A stretch of DNA of 64,000 bases from Alienimonas californiensis (GCF_007743815.1 NZ_CP036265.1:2498823-2562822), one strand, 5' to 3'; positions 17,004 through 25,974 are shown, numbered from the stretch's first letter. Numbers and translations: made by a program. Notes: generated from the letters alone by a model not told the origin.

Positions 17004-18419
17004 TCAGCCTGAAGCGCCCCTCCGCACCAATAGTGCCTGAAAACCGCCGTCGCCGGGGCGGCCGGGCCAGTGCAGTACGCTGCGGACGACCTTCCAATCT
17101 TGGAACCGCGGGTCCGCCAGCGCGGCGGCGACCACACCGGCGTTTTCCTCCGGTTCCACGCTGCACGTCGAGTACACGCACCGCCCTCCGGGTTTTACCC
17201 GCTCCAGCGCCGCGGCCAACAGGTCGGTCTGGCTGGCGGCGAACAGCGGCAGGTCGCTCGCCTTCACCCGCCAGCGGGCCTCCGGGCGCTTGCCCAGCAC
17301 GCCGGTGTTGCTGCACGGCACGTCCACCAGCGCCGCGTCAAACAGGCCGCCGTCCTCCAGTCCGGGCAAATCGGAGGCGTCCGCCGCCGTCGCCTGCGTG
17401 CGGATTGAGGAAAGCCCCAACCGCTGGGCGTTCGCCGAGACCTTTTCGAGCCGTTGGCTGCTCACGTCCGCGGCGAGGATCTCCGCGGCGTCGCCGGACA
17501 GTTCGGCCAGGTGGGTCGTCTTCGTGCCGGGGGCGGCGCAGAGGTCGAGGACCCGCTCGCCGGCCCGCGGGGCCAGCAGGGCGGCGGCTCCCTGGGCGGT
17601 TTCGTCCTGCACGCTGAAGCGGCCCTCGGGGAAGCCGGGCAGGGCGACGACGTTCGCCCCCTCCGCCAGCCGGATCGACTGCGGCGTCGCCCCCGCGGTC
17701 GCCGCGACGCCGGCCTCGGCCAACGCGGCCAGCAGGGATTCGCGGTCGCCCTTCAACGGATTGACCCGCAGCGTGGGGACCGGGGGGCGGTTGAAGTGAA
17801 AGCCCAGCGCCCACAGCTCCGTCGGTTCCAGCCGCTCCGCCCAGCGCCGCGCCAGCCAGCGGGGGAAGGCGAAGGCGGCGGCGAAGTAGCCGGCCGGGTC
17901 GTCGGTGGGGTCGGGGAACACGCGGCGGCCGACCTTCCGCCAGCGGTCCGCGTCGCCCGGGCCGACCGGCAGCGGCACGGCGTCCGCGGCGGGGCCGGGG
18001 GCGGGGACGGGTTCGTCGTTCGCCGGGTAGACGGCCCGGGCGAGGCTCCGCAGCACGCCGTTCGTCAGCCCGGTCCAGCGGGGGGCGCCGCTGATCTCGG
18101 CGACGGCCACCGTTTCGTGCACCGCCGCGTGCGGGGGGATGCCGCCGGTGAGCGCCAGTTGGTAGGCGCCCAGCCGCAGCAGGGTCCGCAGGCCCGGTTC
18201 GAGGTCCGCCAACGGCCGGTTGAGATGGGCCTGGAGAACCGCATCCAGCGTCGCCCGCCGCCGCACCGTGCCGAACACGAGGTCCGAGATCAGCCGCCGG
18301 TCGACCGCCGGCACGTCGTAGTCGGCCCAGCGGCGCTCCAGCAGATCCTGGGCGAAGGTCTGCGTGGTCGCCTGTTCGAGCAACGCTTCATGGGCCAGCG
18401 CCCGGGGGGAACCGCTCAT
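17004..18419 (-). CDS. rsmB: 16S rRNA m5C967 methyltransferase
   Basis: 471 residues, two domains as in RsmB: an N-terminal NusB-like RNA-binding helical domain (about 1-130) and a SAM-dependent methyltransferase. Motifs: LDLCAAPGTKTTHLAEL (SAM site), DVPCSNTGVLGKRPEARWR with one catalytic Cys, and YSTCSVEPEEN with the nucleophile Cys. A Pro/Ala-rich linker of about 40 residues between domains is longer than usual. It modifies C967 in helix 31 of 16S rRNA. Downstream of aroA on the same strand, separated by inverted repeat A2. Confidence 0.92.
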   Translation of the reverse strand: MSGSPRALAHEALLEQATTQTFAQDLLERRWADYDVPAVDRRLISDLVFGTVRRRATLDAVLQAHLNRPLADLEPGLRTLLRLGAYQLALTGGIPPHAAVHETVAVAEISGAPRWTGLTNGVLRSLARAVYPANDEPVPAPGPAADAVPLPVGPGDADRWRKVGRRVFPDPTDDPAGYFAAAFAFPRWLARRWAERLEPTELWALGFHFNRPPVPTLRVNPLKGDRESLLAALAEAGVAATAGATPQSIRLAEGANVVALPGFPEGRFSVQDETAQGAAALLAPRAGERVLDLCAAPGTKTTHLAELSGDAAEILAADVSSQRLEKVSANAQRLGLSSIRTQATAADASDLPGLEDGGLFDAALVDVPCSNTGVLGKRPEARWRVKASDLPLFAASQTDLLAAALERVKPGGRCVYSTCSVEPEENAGVVAAALADPRFQDWKVVRSVLHWPGRPGDGGFQALLVRRGASG

Positions 18420-18436
18420 CGGGCGTCCCTTCCGCC

Positions 18437-18532
18437 GTGAGCCCGAAGCGCAAGCGAGGCCCGTGACGCCCGCTGATCGGGACGTCTTGACTCGCTCGCG
18501 GCCGTCCAGCCTCGCTTGCGCTTCGGGCTCAC
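18437..18532. repeat. Inverted repeat A2 between aroA and rsmB
   Basis: Arms 18437-18459 and 18510-18532, identical in sequence to A1, with a longer 50-base centre. The right arm contains the aroA stop codon (18529-18531). Left arm begins 17 bases before the rsmB start. Confidence 0.9.
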
Positions 18533-19836
18533 AGTTCTCTCCCCGTCAATGTTTGGAGGTCCTGCCAGAACCCCGGGTAAGTCTTCGCCACGCAGCCCGG
18601 GTCGGCGATCTGCACGCCGTTCTCGCGCAGGCCGATCAGGGCGAAGCTCATCGCCATGCGGTGGTCGTCGTAGGTGTGGACGATCGCCGGCGTGACCGGC
18701 TTCGGCACGATTGTGAAGCCGTCCGCGTGCTCCTCGCACTCCTGCCCGAGCTTGCGCAGCTCCGTCACCACCGCGGCGACGCGGTCCGTCTCCTTGTGCC
18801 GGGCATGGGCGATCCCGGTCACGGTCGTCGGCCCGTCGGCGAAGACCGCGACCGCGGCGGCCGTTTGGGCGGTGTCGGAGATCGGCCCCATGTCGAACGT
18901 CTGGCCGCCCTTCAGCCGGCCGTGCGGCGGGCCGGTCACCGTCGTCTTCTCCTCTTCTATACGTACCTCGCAGCCCATCGCCCGGAGGACCCTCAGGAAG
19001 TCCATATCCCCCTGCACGCTGCCGGTGCCGAGGCCCTCCACGGTGACGGTTCCGCCGAGGATCGCCGCGGCGGCGAACCAGTAGCTGGCGGCGCTGGCGT
19101 CCGGCTCGACGGCGTATTCGGTCGCGGTCGGCGTCTGCGGGGCGATGTGGAACAGGCCGTTCTCCTCTGACACCCGCACGCCGAACGCCTCCAACACCCG
19201 CCGCGTCATCACGACGTACGGCACGGAGACCAACTCCCCCGGCACCCGCAGCGTGAGCGGCCCGCGGGCGGCCGGGGCGGCCATCATCAGGGCGCTGAGG
19301 AACTGGCTGCTGGCCCCGCTCTCCACCGTCGCCGTGCCGCCGGAGAGGCCGGTCGTGTGCACCGTCAGCGGCGGACAGCCGTTGGCGAGGTCGCAGGTCA
19401 CCTCCGCCCCGAGCTGGTTGAGGGCGTCGACTAGGTCGCCGATCGGGCGTTGCCGCATGCGGGCGACGCCGTCGAGGCGGTAGGTCCCCCGGCCGGCGGC
19501 GGCGATCAGGGCGGTGAGGAACCGGATGCTCGTGCCGCTGTTCTCGCAGAACAGCCCGGCGTCGTTCGCCGGCAGTTCGCCGCCGCAGCCGGTGATGCGG
19601 ACCGTGGCCGCGACCGGGTTGTGATCGACGTCCAGCCCCAGCGCCGTCAGGGCGTTGAGCATCACGCGGGTATCGTCGCTGTCCAGCACCCCGGTGAGGG
19701 TGGACGTGCCCTCCGCCAGCGCCGCGACGGCGAGAGCCCGGTTCGTCAGGCTCTTGCTGCCCGGCGGCCGGAGCGTGGCGCCGCCGAAGCCCTCGACGGG
19801 CGTGATGGGCAGCGGATCGGGAAGCGAATCGAGCAC
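18529..19836 (-). CDS. aroA: 3-phosphoshikimate 1-carboxyvinyltransferase (EPSP synthase)
   Basis: 435 residues, standard length. Transfers enolpyruvate from PEP to shikimate-3-phosphate in aromatic amino acid synthesis. Signatures: LRPPGSKSLTNRALAVAAL near the N-terminus, FCENSGTSIRFLTALIA, and DDHRMAMSFALIGL near the end, then DPGCVAKTYPGFW. The TGA stop lies in the outer end of repeat A2, so the repeat supplies the last codon position. Starts at ATG 19836; a perfect palindrome (19853-19872) is immediately upstream. Confidence 0.95.
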   Translation of the reverse strand: MLDSLPDPLPITPVEGFGGATLRPPGSKSLTNRALAVAALAEGTSTLTGVLDSDDTRVMLNALTALGLDVDHNPVAATVRITGCGGELPANDAGLFCENSGTSIRFLTALIAAAGRGTYRLDGVARMRQRPIGDLVDALNQLGAEVTCDLANGCPPLTVHTTGLSGGTATVESGASSQFLSALMMAAPAARGPLTLRVPGELVSVPYVVMTRRVLEAFGVRVSEENGLFHIAPQTPTATEYAVEPDASAASYWFAAAAILGGTVTVEGLGTGSVQGDMDFLRVLRAMGCEVRIEEEKTTVTGPPHGRLKGGQTFDMGPISDTAQTAAAVAVFADGPTTVTGIAHARHKETDRVAAVVTELRKLGQECEEHADGFTIVPKPVTPAIVHTYDDHRMAMSFALIGLRENGVQIADPGCVAKTYPGFWQDLQTLTGREL

Positions 19837-19852
19837 GGGCGAACGAACCTAA

Positions 19853-19872
19853 GCCGGAGCCATGGCTCCGGC
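19853..19872. repeat. Perfect 20-base palindrome upstream of aroA
   Basis: GCCGGAGCCATGGCTCCGGC, 10-base arms with no spacer, 16 bases before the aroA start codon. Could be an operator or a degenerate repeat element. Its internal ATG is not a gene start. Confidence 0.7.
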
Positions 19873-20152
19873 CTGGGGAACCGGGGGGACGAAGAACCGA
19901 ACCCGGCAGGCTACCCGGTCCCGCCGCTTGAGGCGAATCGCCCGCCGCCGGAGGGAACGCCCGAGGTCGCCGCGGCGGCATCGGTCGTCCGGTCCACGAC
20001 GGGGGCAAACTCCGCAACCGGTGCATCTTGCCGTGTTTGCCCCAGCGGCGGAGGTCCCCGGGTCGCCGGACGGCCGATCTCTCCTCCGCGGTCCCGCCGT
20101 TTGCCCGGACCGTCCCGCCCCCGTCTCCCGCCCCGCCGACCCCGGACGCCCA
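19873..20152. other. Gap between aroA and an exported protein gene
   Basis: About 280 bases, no supported gene. Arg/Pro-rich open frames here are compositional artefacts. Probably holds the divergent promoters, none identifiable by eye. Confidence 0.35.
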
Positions 20153-21055
20153 ATGCTCGCCGGCCTCGCTCCGTTCCGCCTCCTGCGGTCCGACCTGTTT
20201 CGCCGGGCGTTGCGGCGGGCGCTGCGGCTGGGCCTGATGCTGGGGCCGATGATCGGTCCGCTCGCCTCGTCGGCCGCGGGGGCGGAGCTGTTCCCGGTCG
20301 ACCCGTGGGCCGCGGTGGCAGACGCGGCGACGCTCGAGGGGTGGACGGGCGTGGGCGACGCGGCCCGTTGGCGGCGGGCGACGGGGTGGGCGGCGTCTGG
20401 GGCGGAGTTCGCCTCCCTCTCCTCAGCCGCCGAGGCGTCGGCGGAGGCCGTGGCGGCGGCGGACCCGGCGGCGGCCGAACCGGCCCCGGCCCTGCTGGCG
20501 CTGGCGGCTCCGCAACTGGCCCCGCGGTCAGAGCCCCGCGACGAGCGGGCGGCGGCGGAGCTGGACTGGGTGAACAGCGCCGGCCTGGCGGTGCATCCGG
20601 TGCGGACGGTCGCCCTCGCCGCGACGCCGCGGCTGCCGAGCCTCGCCCCCGTGGTAGTCGTCGTCGAACCGCCGGCGCCGGTTCGGATCGCCGAGGGGCT
20701 GCCGGCGCTGGCGGCCCCGGAGCCGCCGCCCGTCTTCGCCGCCCTGCCGACGGGCGCCGCGGACGGGGCCCTGGGGAGCGAACCGGGGAGCGAACCGGCG
20801 GCGGTCCGCGTGCCGTTGGTCGCGTCCAAACCCGCCGCCCCGGCGGTGCGGGCGGCCCGGCGGGCGGACGGGACGCGGCTGGCCGCTCGCCCGGCGAGCG
20901 CGACGCAGGCGGTCTCGGACGCCGTCGCCCGGTTCCTCGCGGCCACGGCGCCGGGGGCCTGGGCGGGGTTGGGAACCGAACCGGCGGCTTCGGACCCGAC
21001 GTCCGCCGCCCGCACGGCCGGGGCAGACGGCGCAGCCGGCGCGCTCCGCCGCTAA
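20153..21055 (+). CDS. Exported Ala/Pro-rich protein, unknown function
   Basis: 300 residues. N-terminus basic then hydrophobic (LGLMLGPMIGPLASSAAGAE) is a signal peptide. The rest is Ala-, Pro- and Glu-rich, low complexity, with a short patterned part (AELDWVNSAGLAVHPVRTV). No family recognised. It could be a periplasmic linker protein acting with the STN-like protein encoded 125 bases downstream (inference). The opposite strand is also open but gives a Ser/Ala/Arg-rich product without structure. Confidence 0.45.
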   Translation: MLAGLAPFRLLRSDLFRRALRRALRLGLMLGPMIGPLASSAAGAELFPVDPWAAVADAATLEGWTGVGDAARWRRATGWAASGAEFASLSSAAEASAEAVAAADPAAAEPAPALLALAAPQLAPRSEPRDERAAAELDWVNSAGLAVHPVRTVALAATPRLPSLAPVVVVVEPPAPVRIAEGLPALAAPEPPPVFAALPTGAADGALGSEPGSEPAAVRVPLVASKPAAPAVRAARRADGTRLAARPASATQAVSDAVARFLAATAPGAWAGLGTEPAASDPTSAARTAGADGAAGALRR

Positions 21056-21179
21056 CCGGCCCCCGTGCGGCGAACCGGCCGATAGAATCGGCGTCGCCCC
21101 GCGCGTCGCCCGGTTCCCCCTCGCCCGGCTCCCATCGTTTGGGTCTCCGTCGCTTGTTCGTCCCCGCCGCCGTGTCGTC

Positions 21180-22541
21180 ATGATCGTCCGCTCGTTCCGC
21201 CGTCGCTGGTTCTCCCGTTCGGCGGGGCTCGTCCTGCTGGGCGCCGCGGCGCTCGGCCCGGCCGCGGAGACGGTCGCCCAGGAACCGATGCGGGCCGGGT
21301 ACGGGCCGACGCTGGCGGAGCGGCGGGCGGCGGTGCGGCTGGCCCAGCGGGAACGCGACGCCGCCCGGCGGCAGCGGTCCTCGTATCAGGGCGCCGGCGG
21401 CTATTCCTTCGGGGACTTCGGCGGCGGCGTGCCGGACGCCGCCCTCGGCGGGCCGCGCCTCCAGCGGAACGAACCGGACGCTAGCGGCCTCGTCACCCAG
21501 GTGAAGGTCGTCGTGCTGGTGGACGGCGCCGCCGGCGTGCTGGGATCGCGGGTCTGGCGGGAGTCGCTGGCCTCCCTCGGCGTGGACACCGCCGTCCGCA
21601 CCGGCCGGCCCACCGACGCGATCGGCGTGACGGAAACGACCGGCGTCGGCCTGCGGAGCGTCACCGCCACCGGCCGCCTGACCCCCGACGGCAGCCTCGT
21701 CTTCCCGGAGCGCCAGTTCACCCCCGGCGACCGGCGGGAACTTCGAGGATGGGTCGAATCCCTGTCGACGCACGGGGCCGCCGGCGATCCCGGCGGACAA
21801 CCGCTGTGGGGACTGGACCAGACGCAGTTCCGCATGACGTTCGAAGGGCTCTCCGCCCCGGCCCCGGCGGCGTTCGGTCCGCTCTCCGGCGGGGCGGTGA
21901 ACCCGGCGCTGCTGGCCCTCGAACTGCCGCCGACGCTCCCGCTGCGGTTCGCCCCGGAGGCCGCCGCCCGCCTGCGGAACCCGGCGAACAACGGCCGGGC
22001 GCTGCAGGACGGGCCGCTGCCGGCGTTCTCGAAGGGCGCCTCGCTGGCCGCGCTGCTGGCCCGACACGGGTTGGCCTTCCACCCGACCCGCACCCCGGCG
22101 GGCGGGTTGGAACTGGTGGTGGTCGAACGACCCGCCGACGACCCGCTGACGGCGATCCCCGGCACCGCGGACGCCGCCGAGCCGGGCGCCGTCGCCCCCG
22201 CCGGGGCGTGGCCGGTCGGTTGGAAGGTCTCCGAGGGCCCCGGCCGGCTGGCGGCGGCGGGGGGGATCTTCACGCTGACGAGCCTCGGCGTGCGGGAGAG
22301 TTCCCTGAACGACTTCGCCCGGTCCGTCGAGGCCGCCTGCGGGGTGCCGGTCCTGCTGGACGTCGCCGGGATGCGGGCCGTCGGCGTGGACCCGGCGACG
22401 GCGACGGTCTCCGTTCCCCCCGGCCGCGGGGCGTGGGACCGAGCCGTGCGGTACGCCGTCGCGGAGCACGCCCTCAAGAGCGAACTCCGCCGCGACGAGG
22501 CCGGCCGCGGCTTCCTCTGGATCACCCCGGCCCGGCGGTAG
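21180..22541 (+). CDS. Exported protein with C-terminal STN-like domain
   Basis: 453 residues. N-terminal signal peptide (SAGLVLLGAAALGPAAETVAQ). The last ~90 residues (SSLNDFARSVEAACGVPVLLDV, then GAWDRAVRYAVAEHALKSELRR and FLWITPA) resemble the secretin/TonB short N-terminal domain, in which a small beta-alpha fold contacts partner proteins. The middle (TQVKVVVLVDGAAGVLGSRVWRESLASLGV) is unassigned. No secretin channel domain follows, so it may be an accessory component or an exported regulator (inference). Confidence 0.55.
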   Translation: MIVRSFRRRWFSRSAGLVLLGAAALGPAAETVAQEPMRAGYGPTLAERRAAVRLAQRERDAARRQRSSYQGAGGYSFGDFGGGVPDAALGGPRLQRNEPDASGLVTQVKVVVLVDGAAGVLGSRVWRESLASLGVDTAVRTGRPTDAIGVTETTGVGLRSVTATGRLTPDGSLVFPERQFTPGDRRELRGWVESLSTHGAAGDPGGQPLWGLDQTQFRMTFEGLSAPAPAAFGPLSGGAVNPALLALELPPTLPLRFAPEAAARLRNPANNGRALQDGPLPAFSKGASLAALLARHGLAFHPTRTPAGGLELVVVERPADDPLTAIPGTADAAEPGAVAPAGAWPVGWKVSEGPGRLAAAGGIFTLTSLGVRESSLNDFARSVEAACGVPVLLDVAGMRAVGVDPATATVSVPPGRGAWDRAVRYAVAEHALKSELRRDEAGRGFLWITPARR

Positions 22542-22567
22542 GCGATCCGGCACGGCGAGAGATGACG

Positions 22568-22611
22568 AACGTACTGACGTTTTGGTATTTGTGAGAACGT
22601 CCGGTTCGTTC
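22568..22611. promoter_or_regulatory. Dyad sites upstream of the aquaporin gene
   Basis: AACGT-ACTG-ACGTT (22568-22581) is a perfect dyad, followed by an AT-richer stretch (TTTGGTATTTGTGAGAA) unusual for this region and a second dyad GAACG / CGTTC (22595-22611). About 20-60 bases before the aquaporin start, so a promoter/operator is likely, but no sigma factor consensus is clear. Confidence 0.4.
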
Positions 22612-22631
22612 TCCGTTCGCCTGCCGTCCCG

Positions 22632-23363
22632 TTGATCGACGTCCCTCCCCCGCGCCCGTTCCTGTGGTGCGATCCGCTGTGGCGGCGGTCCGTCGCGGAG
22701 GTGGTCGGCACGTTCGCCCTGGTGGCGATCGGCTGCGGGGCCGCCGCGGTGAACGCGGCGACCGCCGAAGCCACGGGAATCGGCGCCGTCACCCACCCGG
22801 GGGTCGCCATCGCCTTTGGGGTGGTGGTCTTCTGCGTGATCGAGACCGTCGGTCCGATCTGCGGGGCGCACCTGAATCCCGCGGTGACGGTCGCCTTCGC
22901 CCTCTCCCGGCGGCTGGCCTGGCGGGACGTGCCGGTTTACGTGCTGGCCCAGTGCCTCGGGGCGACGGCGGCGGCGTTCTGCCTAGTGGCCCTGCTGGGC
23001 GAACCGGCCGACGCCGCCGTGACCCGGCCGAACGGGGCGATCGGCGTCACCCAGATCGGCGCCCTGCTGGTCGAGGCGGGGCTGACCTGCGGGCTGATGA
23101 CGACGGTCTTCGCCGTCGCCACCGGCCCGAAGGAGAAAGGTCTGCTCGCGGGGCTGTCGATCGGCGGGGTGGTGGCGATCGAGGCGATGGCCTTCGGCCC
23201 GGTCTGCGGCGCGAGCATGAACCCGGCCCGCTCCCTCGGCCCGGCGGTGGCCACCGCGGACTACGGGGACCTGTGGCTGTACCTCGTCGGCCCGACGGTG
23301 GGGGCGGCGGCGGCGGTTCCGCTCTACCGGCTCATCCGGCCGACGTCCGTCTGCGACTCGTAG
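22632..23363 (+). CDS. Aquaporin / MIP-family channel
   Basis: 243 residues starting at TTG. Six membrane spans with both MIP half-helix motifs: HLNPAVTVAFAL (NPA at 82-84) and GASMNPARSLGPAV (NPAR at 197-200). The RSLGPA ending resembles water-selective AqpZ-type channels rather than GlpF, which has a GLP-type aspartate (DxxxR) after NPA. Conducts water, maybe small solutes, across the inner membrane. No glycerol kinase nearby, which also argues for water. The TAG stop is the first triplet of inverted repeat D1. Confidence 0.88.
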   Translation: MIDVPPPRPFLWCDPLWRRSVAEVVGTFALVAIGCGAAAVNAATAEATGIGAVTHPGVAIAFGVVVFCVIETVGPICGAHLNPAVTVAFALSRRLAWRDVPVYVLAQCLGATAAAFCLVALLGEPADAAVTRPNGAIGVTQIGALLVEAGLTCGLMTTVFAVATGPKEKGLLAGLSIGGVVAIEAMAFGPVCGASMNPARSLGPAVATADYGDLWLYLVGPTVGAAAAVPLYRLIRPTSVCDS

Positions 23364-23430
23364 GGTCCGCTCCGCGGACCGTCGACTGAGTTCGCGCCTT
23401 CTCGAGAACGGTCCGTGCGGCGGACCCTGA
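23361..23430. repeat. Inverted repeat D1 containing the aquaporin stop
   Basis: Left arm 23361-23382 (TAGGGTCCGCTCCGCGGACC...) pairs imperfectly with 23408-23430. The TAG stop codon of the aquaporin gene is the first triplet of the left arm. Probably also acts as terminator. Confidence 0.75.
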
Positions 23431-23534
23431 CAACTCTGCCGGTCGCGGCGGCGGCGAACTGTGCGGTGGGGAAGAAGGCGCGAGGCGGCCGACCGAAACG
23501 GGGTTCGCCCCACCCTTTCGGCTCCCCCGCCGTC

Positions 23535-23762
23535 ATGTCGAATCTCTCGCTGCACTCGCCGCACGTCGCTTCGCCGCTCGCCGCCTCGCTGGACCCGATC
23601 GCGGAGTTGAAGCTCCGCCGCTGGGCCCGGGAGCACCACGTGCCCGCCGCCGAACGCGATCCGCTGTGGCACCCGGTCGTGTGGCAGGAGATGGCCGCCC
23701 GCGACCGGGAACGGGCCGCCCTGGCGGAAGTGGAAGCCCGTTCGCTCCGCCGGGCCGCCTGA
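23535..23762 (+). CDS. Small hypothetical protein
   Basis: 75 residues. Middle is charged and likely helical (AELKLRRWAREHHVPAAERD, then WQEMAARDRERAALAEVEAR). No signal or membrane segment, so cytosolic. No family recognised. It sits between the aquaporin and the SulP transporter. No Shine-Dalgarno. Supported only by ordered composition (charged amphipathic helix) rather than homology. Confidence 0.45.
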   Translation: MSNLSLHSPHVASPLAASLDPIAELKLRRWAREHHVPAAERDPLWHPVVWQEMAARDRERAALAEVEARSLRRAA

Positions 23763-23919
23763 GCGGTCGGTCGGCGACGGCCTGAAGCGGCCGGAGACGA
23801 CGGCGAACGGACGGTGTGAGTTCTCGGACAATCTGCCCGGAACGCGGCGTGGGATCGGTGTCCCCCCGGTGTCGGGGGGGTACGATCGCGCCGGTATCCC
23901 GTCCTCCGCTCAGGTCGCT

Positions 23920-25974
23920 ATGTCCTCCGCTCCCAACGTCCGGCCCGCCAATGGCCCGCTTCCGAACGGGAAACCCGCTCCGCCGGGTCTGTTCGATTCG
24001 CCGGCGAGAAACTTCTCCGCCTCGGTGGTGGTGTTTCTGGTGGCCCTGCCGCTGTGCATGGGCATCGCCATCGCCAGCGGGGCGCCGGTCTCCGCGGGAA
24101 TCATCACCGGGATCGTGGGCGGCCTGCTGGTCGGCTTTTTCGCCGGGTCCCCCCTGCAGGTGAGCGGGCCGGCGGCGGGCCTGACGGTGATCGTCTACGA
24201 GATCGTCCGCGAACACGGCCTCGAGACGCTGGGCCTGTGCGTGCTGGTGGGCGGGCTCCTGCAAATGGTCTGCGGTCTCGCGAAGTTCGGCGTCTGGTTT
24301 CGCGCCGTCAGTCCGGCGGTGATCCGGGGGATGCTGACGGGCATCGGCGTGCTGATCTTCGCCAGCCAGTTTCACGTGCTGGTGGACGACGCTCCGCCCG
24401 GCGGGGGGTTGCAGAACCTCATCACCATTCCCGAGGCGGTCCAAAAAGGCCTGCCTTGGCCGAAGATGCGGCCTGAGGAGCAGCGGGTCGTCCAGGTGGA
24501 CCTGCTGAAGGCGAGCGGCGCCCTGCACGAACGCCAGGAGATTCTGCGGGAGCGCGTCGCCGAGCATGTCCCCACGGGCTTCGCCCCCGTCCTCGGCGCC
24601 GAAGACGACCCGGACGCCCTGGCGATCGCGGAGGGGCTCGCCGAGGACGCCGAGGAACTGGCCGTCACGCAGGCCGCGATCGCGAAGGACCTCGACGGTC
24701 TTCGGGACGAGTTCGACGCGGCCGCCTTGGGAGAGGGCAAACGGAGCAAAGTGCGATTCACCAGGCTGAACGAGGCGCGGGCGGCGCTCGACGCATCTCT
24801 CGCCGCGCTCGCCGCCGCCGAGCAGCCCTCCGTCGCGGCGGCCCTCGCGGTGCGGAAGAAGGTCGACGACGCGGAAAATTCGTTGTTGGACTTCGAAACC
24901 AGCCTGAAGAACCACGACGTCGCCTCCAAGCTGGGGCTGGTCACCGTCGTGGTGATCATCCTCTGGCAACTCATGGTCAAGAAGGTCGGCCCGCTGAAGT
25001 TCCTCAACGTCCTGCCGGCCGCGTTAGTGGCGGTCGTCGTGGCGACCGTGGCGGCTTGGGCGTGGGTGTTGCCGGTGATCTACGTCGAAGTGCCGCAGTC
25101 GCTGTTCGACGAGATCCGCTGGCCCACCCTGGCCGTCCTGCGGACCGCGGATTGGGGGGCGGTGATCTCCGGCGGGCTGCTGATCGGCGCCGTGGCCAGC
25201 GCCGAGTCGCTGCTGTGCGCCGCGGCGGTCGACAAACTGCACACCGGCCCGCGGTCGAACTTCGACCAGGAACTGTTCGCGCAGGGCCTCGGCAACACGG
25301 TCTGCGGCGTGCTCGGCGCCCTGCCGATGACCGGCGTGATCGTGCGGAGTTCGGCGAACGTCCGCAGCGGGGCCACCAGCCGCTCCAGCGCCATCCTGCA
25401 CGGCCTCTGGCTGCTGATCTTCGCCGCCCTGCTCGGCGGCCTGCTGTCCCTGATCCCCACCACCGCGCTGGCCGCGGTGCTGGTGTACGTCGGCTGGAAG
25501 CTGATCGACTTCGTCGCCGTCCGCGAGCTCTGGAAACTGGGCAAAGGCGAGCTGGTGGTCTTCTTCGTGACGGTCACGGGCATCGTCTGCTTCGACCTGC
25601 TCACCGGGGTGATCGCGGGCATCGTGCTGGCCGCGATCCGCCTGCTGACGAAGTTCAACAAGCTGGAAGTGCGGGGCGAACTCGAGGAGTCGCCCGAGCC
25701 CGGCGGGTCGCCGATCTACCACCTCCGCCTCCGCGGCGCCGCGACCTTCCTGAGGCTGCCGAAGCTCGCCGAGGCGCTGGAGGAGATCCCCGCCAACGCC
25801 CAGGTGCACGCCGACCTCAGGGCCCTGAGCTACATCGACCACGCCTGCGTGGAGTTGCTGGGCGAGTGGCACGTCCAGCACGAACAGACCGGCGGATCGT
25901 TGACCATCGATTGGGACGAACTGCACGACCGCTCCCGCAAGGCGGCGATCCCCGGCGCCGTGGAGCCCGTCTGA
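23920..25974 (+). CDS. SulP-family anion transporter with coiled-coil insertion and STAS domain
   Basis: 684 residues. SulP membrane core: FSASVVVFLVALPLCMGIAI opening span, GSPLQVSGPAAGLTVIV, and TGVIVRSSANVRSGATSRSS. A C-terminal STAS-like domain is present (LRGAATFLRLPKLAEALEEI ... LSYIDHACVELLGEW). Unusual: about 155 charged helical residues (DNA about 24464-24930, QVDLLKASGALHERQEILRE to NSLLDFETSLKNHD) are inserted between membrane spans and look like a coiled coil. Members carry bicarbonate, sulfate or other anions; substrate not inferable. No carbonic anhydrase is adjacent. Confidence 0.85.
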   Translation: MSSAPNVRPANGPLPNGKPAPPGLFDSPARNFSASVVVFLVALPLCMGIAIASGAPVSAGIITGIVGGLLVGFFAGSPLQVSGPAAGLTVIVYEIVREHGLETLGLCVLVGGLLQMVCGLAKFGVWFRAVSPAVIRGMLTGIGVLIFASQFHVLVDDAPPGGGLQNLITIPEAVQKGLPWPKMRPEEQRVVQVDLLKASGALHERQEILRERVAEHVPTGFAPVLGAEDDPDALAIAEGLAEDAEELAVTQAAIAKDLDGLRDEFDAAALGEGKRSKVRFTRLNEARAALDASLAALAAAEQPSVAAALAVRKKVDDAENSLLDFETSLKNHDVASKLGLVTVVVIILWQLMVKKVGPLKFLNVLPAALVAVVVATVAAWAWVLPVIYVEVPQSLFDEIRWPTLAVLRTADWGAVISGGLLIGAVASAESLLCAAAVDKLHTGPRSNFDQELFAQGLGNTVCGVLGALPMTGVIVRSSANVRSGATSRSSAILHGLWLLIFAALLGGLLSLIPTTALAAVLVYVGWKLIDFVAVRELWKLGKGELVVFFVTVTGIVCFDLLTGVIAGIVLAAIRLLTKFNKLEVRGELEESPEPGGSPIYHLRLRGAATFLRLPKLAEALEEIPANAQVHADLRALSYIDHACVELLGEWHVQHEQTGGSLTIDWDELHDRSRKAAIPGAVEPV

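Noticed and set aside
19911-22871. A 986-residue open frame on the minus strand opposite two exported proteins and the aquaporin start
   Set aside because: Pro/Arg-rich low complexity, spans three real genes and their promoters; no protein family signal.
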